Positions 1-4,850 of a DNA stretch of 5,500 bases are shown here, in pieces; positions within the stretch are counted from its first letter, which is position 1, and every line of letters begins with the position of its first letter. The notes beneath the pieces were generated by a model. The model had not been told where the DNA came from and searched no databases. It saw only the letters and a program-made list of their open reading frames with translations. The stretch is taken from the NCBI GenBank assembly GCA_002333095.1, contig DDBK01000141.1, positions 3,574 to 9,073 on the forward strand, in the 5' to 3' direction. This DNA is from Cellvibrionales bacterium UBA2034. Its GTDB lineage: Bacteria; Pseudomonadota; Gammaproteobacteria; Pseudomonadales; UBA7239. The translations under genes and the position numbers were made by a program.

Positions 1-113
1 GAAATCGCTGCACTTCGAAATTCATCGCCAGCAACACCCATGACTTTCACGGGGTACCGGCAGGGAAATTCAATTTTTGGCGGCTCTTGCAGAGAAGTCA
101 CAGCGTTATCCAT
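1..113 (-). CDS. ybeD: DUF493 (YbeD-like) family protein, N-terminal part, cut by window edge
   Basis: The reverse strand from 113 gives an open frame of 37 codons that begins MDNAVTSLQEPPKIEFPCRY and runs on through PVKVMGVAG. The pattern I-E-F-P-x-x-Y-P-x-K-V-M-G (residues 14-26) is the start of the small DUF493/YbeD fold; E. coli YbeD has a similar LEFPTPFTYKVMG. The family is about 90 residues long, has a ferredoxin-like fold and has no firmly established biochemical role. The gene lies directly downstream of a dacA-type carboxypeptidase, as it does in Escherichia and Pseudomonas, where lipB and lipA follow. The ATG at 113-111 directly follows the upstream TGA in the same frame, so no earlier start is possible. 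I see no clear Shine-Dalgarno sequence, which suggests translation coupled to dacA. The identification rests on one short motif plus gene order. The C-terminal part lies outside the window. Confidence 0.85.
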   Translation of the reverse strand, partial: MDNAVTSLQEPPKIEFPCRYPVKVMGVAGDEFRSAAI

Positions 114-1304
114 TCACACTTGCAGGCCAAAAAGACCGCCAAAAAACAGGGATAACGTATCCCACAGTGCACCAAAAAATCCTGCGCGCGGCACCTCTGT
201 CTGCGCAACAGCATCAACACTGTGAATCACCTGGTCACCATTCTTGACAAGAATCTGCCCCACTTTCTGTCCTGCGGTAATGGGTGCGATGAGCGGGCTA
301 TCAAGTTGTACCTCATGTGTCAGGCTGGCTGCCACATTGCGCGCCACCACCAGGGATACTTCACGCGCTGGAATGACATTGACCGTTTTCAGCGTACCTT
401 TCCAGACACGCGGGCTCGCAAGTACTGCATCAGCCGCATACACATTCACTGACTGGAAGAACCGGAATCCATAGCTGAGCAAGGCCTGTGTCTGCGCTTC
501 ACGCTCCTTGATACTTGGCGCGCCCAGCACCACAGAAATCAGGCGTGTGTTATCACGCACTGCAGAGGCCACCAGACAAAAACCTGCAGCATCCGTATGG
601 CCTGTTTTCAAACCATCGACAGTAGAATCAGTCCATAACAGGCCGTTGCGATTCTGTTGTTTGATGCCGTTGTACATAAATTCTTTTTCTTTATGCAACG
701 GATAATCTGTTGTCTTGATAATAGCGCGGGATAGCATGGCCAGATCGCGAGCTGTTGTGTAATGCTCTGGATTATCAAGCCCGTGGGCATTCACAAAATG
801 CGTGTTGGTCATGCCGAGTTTCTGGGCATGCTGGTTCATCATATCTGCAAACGCGGCTTCTGTGCCTGCCAGATGCTCGGCCACAGCGACTGTGGCATCG
901 TTACCTGATGAGATCACAATGCCGCGGTGAAGATCAATAATGGAAACCGGCTTATCCGGTGCAATAAACATTAACGATGAGCCATTGAACTTGGCACCAA
1001 ACTCGGGATTTTGTGACCATGCTGTCTTGCTGATGGTCACCATGTCATCGTTATGCACACGGCCTGCATCCAGTTCGTAAGAAAGCACATAGCTCGTCAT
1101 CAACTTGGTCAAACTAGCGGGAGGCAACTTCTGGTCAGCATTGCTTTCCAGCAACACCGAGCCACTGGCAGCATCCATCAGCAACCAGGCCTTCGCATTC
1201 AATTGTGGAGGAGCCGGCACTGGCTCGGCCAGTACACCGGCCGGCAGCGCCAGAACCAGTGACAAATAAAACGGCAGGCGCTTGAAGCAATTCAACACAT
1301 TCAT
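114..1304 (-). CDS. dacA: D-alanyl-D-alanine carboxypeptidase, PBP5/PBP6 family (serine-type, S11)
   Basis: This 396-residue protein (E. coli PBP5 precursor is 403) should remove the terminal D-Ala from peptidoglycan pentapeptides in the periplasm. Residues 1-26 form a signal peptide ending in AGVLA before EPVPAPP. All three penicillin-binding motifs are present: S64-L-T-K67 (nucleophile and base), S133-G-N135 and K233-T-G235. Flanking stretches such as PASLTKLMTSYV, GSSLMF, KEKEF and RNGLLW closely match PBP5. Residues from about 275 to 370 fit the beta-rich C-terminal PBP5 domain. The final FFGALWDTLSLFFGGLFG is the amphipathic helix that anchors these enzymes to the outer face of the inner membrane. 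The frame is open upstream to 1619, but that extension lies over the divergent acyl-CoA gene. The ATG at 1304 gives a standard signal peptide, has a weak GGA six bases upstream, and sits about 24 bases after the predicted transcription start. In-frame ATGs at 1319 and 1322 are alternatives. Pseudomonas calls this gene dacC. Confidence 0.95.
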   Translation of the reverse strand: MNVLNCFKRLPFYLSLVLALPAGVLAEPVPAPPQLNAKAWLLMDAASGSVLLESNADQKLPPASLTKLMTSYVLSYELDAGRVHNDDMVTISKTAWSQNPEFGAKFNGSSLMFIAPDKPVSIIDLHRGIVISSGNDATVAVAEHLAGTEAAFADMMNQHAQKLGMTNTHFVNAHGLDNPEHYTTARDLAMLSRAIIKTTDYPLHKEKEFMYNGIKQQNRNGLLWTDSTVDGLKTGHTDAAGFCLVASAVRDNTRLISVVLGAPSIKEREAQTQALLSYGFRFFQSVNVYAADAVLASPRVWKGTLKTVNVIPAREVSLVVARNVAASLTHEVQLDSPLIAPITAGQKVGQILVKNGDQVIHSVDAVAQTEVPRAGFFGALWDTLSLFFGGLFGLQV

Positions 1305-1334
1305 GGCATATCCAGTCATCATGGCAAGAGTGCT

Positions 1335-1364
1335 ATTGTAGCTGCCCGCGAGGGGAAGACCCAA
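1335..1364 (-). promoter_or_regulatory. Predicted sigma70 promoter for dacA
   Basis: On the minus strand a TTGGGT (-35, 1364-1359) is separated by 18 bases from TACAAT (-10, 1340-1335). The -10 matches the consensus at five of six positions and the -35 keeps the TTG core. Transcription would start near 1328, leaving a leader of about 24 bases before the ATG at 1304. An ATG at 1319 or 1322 would have almost no leader, so this site supports the 1304 start. Prediction from consensus only. Confidence 0.5.
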
Positions 1365-1386
1365 CAACAAACCACGACAAATTCCC

Positions 1387-2463
1387 ATGATCACAACACA
1401 CGAACAAAAGACGCAAAATAATTTTTCGATTGGCTGGATTACCCTGAATCTGCCAAAGACACTCAATGCCCTGACACTGGATATGGTGACTGCGGCGCAA
1501 GCACAATTGAGGGAGTGGGCCGATCGCCCGGACATCGCCTGCGTCGTGCTGCAAGGCGAAGGGCGCGCCTTTTGCGCAGGGGGTGATGTGCGCCGCATGC
1601 GCGAGGGCATACTGGCCAATGATGATTACTGTGAGCGTTTTTTTGAGCACGAATACCGGCTTGACCACGCGCTGCATAAATACCCAAAACCGGTACTGGC
1701 ATGGGGACACGGTGTGGTGATGGGTGGCGGGCTGGGTCTGTTGATGGGCGCCTCCCACCGCGTCGTCACCGGTTCGACCCGACTGGCCATGCCCGAGATC
1801 AGTATTGGTCTGTATCCGGATGTCGGAGCCAGCTTCTTCCTGAACCAGCTCCCCCAGGGACTGGGCTTGTTTCTCGGGATCACTGGTTGCGAGTGGAATG
1901 GTGCGGATGCCCTGGCGCTGGGTATGGCTGACTACTTACTGGACGACAACAGTCAACACACCCTGCCAGGCTTGCTGGCAGTCCAGAACTGGACCGCCAA
2001 CGCCATGGGCAACCACGATGTGCTCAGCCACACCCTGAAACAACAGCCATCCGCGAAGATAGCGCCACAACTCATGCCTTATGCAGATCTCATTGCAAAC
2101 GCCTGCCATGGAACCCTGCAACAAGTTGCCACAGCCTTATCAACGCTCAGGATTGACGAAGCCTGGTTTGAACGGGCGCTGTCCAACCTGACACACGGGT
2201 GCCCTGTTACTGCCCACATCGTTGCTGAGCAATTGAAGCGTGCCCAAGGGTTGTCACTTGAGGATGTGTTTCGCATGGAATGGATCGTGTCCATACAGTG
2301 CACCCTCCATCCAGATTTTCCTGAAGGTGTGCGCGCCCAACTGGTCGATAAAGACAAGCAACCCCGCTGGGTTTATTCATCTATTACGGCTGTACCACAG
2401 ACCTATGTAGAGAATCATTTCTCACTTGCCAACCAGGCCAATCCACTCCAGGACCTCCGCTGA
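1387..2463 (+). CDS. Enoyl-CoA hydratase/isomerase family protein, 3-hydroxyisobutyryl-CoA hydrolase-like
   Basis: This 358-residue cytoplasmic crotonase-superfamily enzyme most resembles the 3-hydroxyisobutyryl-CoA hydrolase branch (valine catabolism). Residues 17-29 (WITLNLPKTLNAL) are the first crotonase strand and helix. FCAGGD (62-67) and VMGGG (111-115) are the two oxyanion-hole loops that bind the thioester carbonyl. MPEISIGLYPDVGASFFL (135-152) carries E137 and D145, at the same spacing as the acidic pair needed for hydrolysis in CHY1/HIBCH. The C-terminal VDKDKQPRW is another hallmark of this branch. The length also fits HIBCH (350-380) rather than a 260-residue enoyl-CoA hydratase. 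The WGHGVVMGGG variant is, from memory, typical of a gammaproteobacterial subgroup annotated only as enoyl-CoA hydratase/isomerase, so the true substrate is uncertain. In this frame a TAG at 1339-1341 limits upstream extension. ATG at 1387 is the first good start, though no Shine-Dalgarno lies close by. No other valine-pathway genes are adjacent. Confidence 0.88.
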   Translation: MITTHEQKTQNNFSIGWITLNLPKTLNALTLDMVTAAQAQLREWADRPDIACVVLQGEGRAFCAGGDVRRMREGILANDDYCERFFEHEYRLDHALHKYPKPVLAWGHGVVMGGGLGLLMGASHRVVTGSTRLAMPEISIGLYPDVGASFFLNQLPQGLGLFLGITGCEWNGADALALGMADYLLDDNSQHTLPGLLAVQNWTANAMGNHDVLSHTLKQQPSAKIAPQLMPYADLIANACHGTLQQVATALSTLRIDEAWFERALSNLTHGCPVTAHIVAEQLKRAQGLSLEDVFRMEWIVSIQCTLHPDFPEGVRAQLVDKDKQPRWVYSSITAVPQTYVENHFSLANQANPLQDLR

Positions 2464-2497
2464 CAGGGTAGAAACAAACAAATTGCCTGCCCCATAC

Positions 2498-2525
2498 TTC
2501 AATCAAGCCGGCGGTGGTGTACACT
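2498..2525 (+). promoter_or_regulatory. Possible promoter upstream of the cNMP-binding protein gene
   Basis: The 112-bp gap after the acyl-CoA gene contains TTCAAT (2498-2503), a 16-base spacer and TACACT (2520-2525), a weak -35/-10 pair placing a start near 2532. The -10 is part of an 8-bp palindrome, GTGTACAC (2517-2524). I see no hairpin with a T-run in this gap, so read-through from the upstream gene is also possible. Low confidence. Confidence 0.25.
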
Positions 2526-2575
2526 GATCCGAGCGGAAATTTAACGACAACCCTTGTGGTACCGGCTAGCAAACC

Positions 2576-3268
2576 ATGCAGATAAAACCCATCAGCGGCC
2601 TGCCGCGCGACAAAGTCGACAAGCTGCTGGCCAGCATTCCTTTCTATCGTGATGTCTCTAAATCAGAGCCTTGGCAGTACGACATACTGCTTCGCCACTC
2701 GCGGATTGTGGAGCTGGAACCAGGCGAAGTGGTACTGAAAAAGGGTGACACCGATACCTGGATGTATTTTGTCCTGAAAGGCAAGCTGGCTGTCTATGCT
2801 GATGAAGTGAGCGAGAGCACCCACCCCATCAATTACATTACGCCAGGTGAGCTGTTTGGCGATCTGGCAATTCTCGCTGCAGGCAAGCGCAATGCCACCG
2901 TGGTAGCCGATGCTGCCAGCAAGGAAATATCCCTGTTTGGCACGGATTTTTCGGTGTTTGGCAAACTGGAAGAAATTGGCGGCATCAGCCTCAATACCAA
3001 ACTGATTTTCTACCGCAACATGGTGCATGGTGTACGCTGGAAACTGGAAGTGTACAAGATGCAGCACCCTAACCACCCTCTGGTGGCGAAAGGTCGCGCC
3101 ATCAAAATGTATATGGGTACCAAAGGGGTCAAGGAAGAGTTGGTGGCCTTGCATGAACAGGCCACGGCTTTGGCTGACGTGCTGAAAGACTGGAATGTCG
3201 AGTTTGGCGCACCAGCCGATAGCAACCCCGAGAACAGCTTCAATCCTTCTCTGGTGAACGACCTCTAG
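2576..3268 (+). CDS. Stand-alone cyclic nucleotide-binding domain (CRP/cNMP-fold) protein
   Basis: This 230-residue, probably cytoplasmic protein has one cNMP-binding beta-barrel at about residues 35-125. Visible hallmarks are LEPGEVVLKKGD (47-58), MYFVLKGKLAVY (63-74) and the phosphate-binding cassette region PGELFGDLAILAAGKRNATV (90-109). The cassette keeps the conserved arginine (R105). It has Asp96 where the usual FGE motif has the glutamate that contacts the ribose 2'-OH, and Asn106 where CRP has Ser83. The remaining 100 or so residues look helical (FYRNMVHGVRWKLEVYKM, then EELVALHEQATALADVLKDW) and contain no CRP-type helix-turn-helix, so direct DNA binding is unlikely. The tail (211-230) is polar and probably disordered. 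A TAG at 2567-2569 in this frame and the lack of other starts make ATG 2576 the only reasonable start, despite a poor ribosome binding site. The fold is clear. Ligand, partner and role are unknown. Confidence 0.85.
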   Translation: MQIKPISGLPRDKVDKLLASIPFYRDVSKSEPWQYDILLRHSRIVELEPGEVVLKKGDTDTWMYFVLKGKLAVYADEVSESTHPINYITPGELFGDLAILAAGKRNATVVADAASKEISLFGTDFSVFGKLEEIGGISLNTKLIFYRNMVHGVRWKLEVYKMQHPNHPLVAKGRAIKMYMGTKGVKEELVALHEQATALADVLKDWNVEFGAPADSNPENSFNPSLVNDL

Positions 3269-3285
3269 AACAAAGCTGACCAGAC

Positions 3286-3507
3286 TCAGGTAGATTCGCT
3301 ATCCTGAAAGTCCGGGTCACCCGCCGGATTCTCCTGGGTAGGCCCTTCGATCGGCAACACCGGTTCGCCTGAAACATGCCTCTCAATGTGAGCGACCAGC
3401 AAGCGCAACTGCTTGAGATCTTCATTGAAACCATCAAGCGTCTGGTAATTCAGCCACAACAGCCAGGCAATAACCGCCAGCATCAGACAAATAAAGAATG
3501 TACCCAT
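3286..3507 (-). CDS. Small single-pass membrane protein of unknown function (73 aa)
   Basis: I do not recognise this family. From ATG at 3507 the protein is 73 residues long. MGTFFICLMLAVIAWLLWLN (1-20) forms one transmembrane segment with almost no N-terminal extension. A predicted helix follows (about 24-45, DGFNEDLKQLRLLVAHIERH) with heptad-like leucine, valine and isoleucine spacing that could be a short coiled coil. The C-terminal tail (46-73) is acidic and rich in Pro, Gly and Glu, and is probably disordered. The start is set by AGGAG six bases upstream, the best ribosome binding site in the window. The frame is open further upstream to 3729, but that extension lacks such a signal and crosses the regulatory region. 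The gene converges on the cNMP-domain gene with 17 bp between stop codons and is divergent from the RND efflux operon. It could be a small inner-membrane regulator or scaffold, but nothing in the sequence shows this. Confidence 0.72.
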   Translation of the reverse strand: MGTFFICLMLAVIAWLLWLNYQTLDGFNEDLKQLRLLVAHIERHVSGEPVLPIEGPTQENPAGDPDFQDSEST

Positions 3508-3513
3508 CGAATT

Positions 3514-3518
3514 CTCCT
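3514..3518 (-). promoter_or_regulatory. Ribosome binding site (AGGAG) deciding the start of the small membrane protein
   Basis: On the minus strand AGGAG is followed by six bases and then ATG at 3507. This consensus sequence at optimal spacing selects the 73-residue product over the longer open frame reaching 3729. Confidence 0.8.
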
Positions 3519-3535
3519 GCTTATATCCAGCACCC

Positions 3536-3619
3536 GTGACGCGTCCAGAACCAGAGAATGATTCCAGAGCGTGAACTGCGTCACTTAATGATACAGCATC
3601 ATCCGGGACGCTTAGCGTC
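3536..3619. promoter_or_regulatory. Cluster of GACGC/GCGTC palindromes, candidate operator region
   Basis: In the 227-bp divergent intergenic region, GACGC or its complement recurs. GACGCGTC is an 8-bp palindrome at 3538-3545. GCGTC stands alone at 3578-3582. GACGCTTAGCGTC (3607-3619) is a 13-bp perfect palindrome with 6-bp arms around one central base. GTGACGC (3536-3542) and GCGTCAC (3578-3584) also form a 7-bp inverted repeat. On the minus strand a -10-like TATCAT (3593-3588) lies among them. Such clustering between divergent genes suggests binding sites for a dimeric regulator, but no regulator gene is visible and the call is inferential. Confidence 0.3.
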
Positions 3620-3675
3620 ATGCCGCAATTATCGTGTGGAAAATGCAGATAGCTGAGACCCAGCCTGCAGCCAAT

Positions 3676-3705
3676 AATAAACTCACACGAATATAAATGT
3701 TTATT
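3676..3705 (+). promoter_or_regulatory. Inverted repeat around a -10-like element upstream of the RND adaptor gene
   Basis: AATAAAC (3676-3682) and GTTTATT (3699-3705) form a perfect 7-bp inverted repeat with 16 bases between. TATAAA (3692-3697), a five-of-six match to the -10 consensus, sits inside, about 38 bases before the adaptor start. No convincing -35 is present 16-18 bases upstream. This may be an operator overlapping an activated or weak efflux promoter, but A/T-rich repeats of this size also arise by chance. Confidence 0.3.
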
Positions 3706-3730
3706 GTCTCCCGATCCGGCAATAGACACC

Positions 3731-3734
3731 GGAG
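3731..3734 (+). promoter_or_regulatory. GGAG ribosome binding site that bears on the adaptor start codon
   Basis: GGAG directly touches the ATG at 3735, a spacing of zero, which is too short for normal initiation at that ATG. It is nine bases before an in-frame TTG at 3744. This favours initiation at TTG 3744 (product starting MKKTYLVAGL) or a poorly used ATG. Confidence 0.45.
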
Positions 3735-4850
3735 ATGTGCGCCTTGAAAAAAACCTATCTTGTAGCAGGCTTGATTGTCGCAGTAATGCTGCTGTGGATG
3801 CTCAGCGGCGTATTCAAATCGAAGCACCATGCAAATAACGATGATCCGGCCACTGTCTCAAGCCATGAAACGGCAGGAGAATCCAGTACAGACTCTACCC
3901 GTATCAACCGCGTCAGGACTTCACATCTGGTAGCACAGCCTCAACGGGTGGAAATTGTCCTGAGAGGACGCACTGAAGCCAAGCGCGTGGTGGACATCAA
4001 AGCCGAGACAGGTGGTCGCGTTGTTGCCGTGCCTGTTGAGAAAGGCCAACAGGTAAAGGCTGGTGACGTGCTATGCCAACTGGCAGAAGACAGCCGTCGC
4101 GAACAGCTATCACAAGCACGGGCAGCATTCGACAAAGCCAGCATCGACTATGACGGCGCTTTACGCCTGAAAAAAGATGGCCTTTTATCAACCACATCCA
4201 TTGCAGCCAGCAAATCCGCTCTGGAGAGTGCGCGCGCAGCATTGAAAGTGGCCGAACTGGATGTTGAGCATCTGCAAATGCGGGCTCCATTTGCTGGATT
4301 CGTCGAAGACCGCCCGGCTGAAATCGGGGTACTGATGGATCGTGGTGGCATATGTGTACGCTTGCTGGACGAAGCTTCACTGCTTGCCACCGGGCAAGCA
4401 TCAGAGCGGGAAGTCGCACCGTTAAAACTGGGACAGTCAGTCAATGTTCAACTCAGCAACGGCGATCGTGTTGATGGCACTATCAGTTTTATCAGTCGTA
4501 CTGCAGATCCACAAACGCGCACATACCGCGTCGAAGCAACACTGAGCACAGCCGGTGTAAGCGTGCGGGATGGCATCACTGCACAAATTACTGTTCCATT
4601 GCAGGAAGTGACAGCGCATCGCATCACCCCTGCCGTACTGGCATTGGATGATGCCGGCAAAGTCGGGGTCAGGATCATCAATGCCCAGCAACGGGTTGAA
4701 TTTCATCACGTCGAAGTCGTGCGCGAAACCGCTGAAGGCATCTGGGTGACAGGGCTGCCTGCAGAAATCAATCTGATTACGGTTGGCCAGGAAATGGTAG
4801 CTGATGGCGACAAAGTCGAAGTGTCGCCAGATCATTCAGGCACACCATGA
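3735..4850 (+). CDS. RND efflux periplasmic adaptor subunit (membrane fusion protein, HlyD/AcrA family)
   Basis: The protein (371 residues from ATG 3735, 368 from TTG 3744) should bridge an RND pump and an outer-membrane channel. KKTYLVAGLIVAVMLLWML (5-23) is an uncleaved membrane anchor; there is no lipobox cysteine, so it is not a lipoprotein of the AcrA/MexA kind. A polar linker (28-60) follows. The first lipoyl half is at about 83-117 (IKAETGGRV, VEKGQQVKAGDVL). Residues 118-180 form a short alpha-hairpin rich in Ala, and the second lipoyl half is at 181-212 (MRAPFAGFV). The beta-barrel spans about 213-290, with GQASEREVAPLKLGQ and the family hallmark TADPQTRTYRVEA (256-268). The membrane-proximal domain follows (about 290-365, ITPAVLAL and related strands). 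The compact hairpin and overall layout fit adaptors of HAE1-type pumps. The stop codon overlaps the pump start by ATGA, so the two genes form a translationally coupled operon. Substrate is unknown. Confidence 0.93.
   Translation: MCALKKTYLVAGLIVAVMLLWMLSGVFKSKHHANNDDPATVSSHETAGESSTDSTRINRVRTSHLVAQPQRVEIVLRGRTEAKRVVDIKAETGGRVVAVPVEKGQQVKAGDVLCQLAEDSRREQLSQARAAFDKASIDYDGALRLKKDGLLSTTSIAASKSALESARAALKVAELDVEHLQMRAPFAGFVEDRPAEIGVLMDRGGICVRLLDEASLLATGQASEREVAPLKLGQSVNVQLSNGDRVDGTISFISRTADPQTRTYRVEATLSTAGVSVRDGITAQITVPLQEVTAHRITPAVLALDDAGKVGVRIINAQQRVEFHHVEVVRETAEGIWVTGLPAEINLITVGQEMVADGDKVEVSPDHSGTP

Noticed and set aside
1305..1619. The dacA frame stays open on the minus strand for about 105 codons upstream of 1304.
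   Set aside because: It runs antisense through the clearly coding crotonase-family gene, has no signal-peptide logic, and lies upstream of the predicted dacA promoter.
1333..1758. Minus-strand open frame of 141 codons overlapping the start of the acyl-CoA gene.
   Set aside because: Its translation has a low-complexity, His/Gln-rich composition typical of antisense shadows, and the plus-strand frame carries conserved crotonase motifs.
2464..2575. The 112-bp gap was inspected for a riboswitch, small RNA or terminator.
   Set aside because: Apart from the weak promoter-like pair and the GTGTACAC palindrome I see no stable stem or conserved leader motif.
2663..3154. Minus-strand open frame of 163 codons within the cNMP-domain gene.
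   Set aside because: It is fully antisense to a frame with recognisable cNMP-domain motifs and itself shows no known motif or start signal.
3286..3307. Bulged hairpin (TCAGGTAG, loop ATTCG, CTA-T-CCTGA) between the convergent cNMP and small-protein genes, considered as a bidirectional terminator.
   Set aside because: The stem is only 8 bp with a bulge and is not G+C-rich, there is no T-run on either strand, and it overlaps the small protein's stop codon.
3508..3729. In-frame N-terminal extension of the small membrane protein up to 3729.
   Set aside because: The extension puts about 74 unremarkable residues before a membrane helix. The AGGAG-ATG signal at 3507 is far better, and the DNA there looks regulatory.
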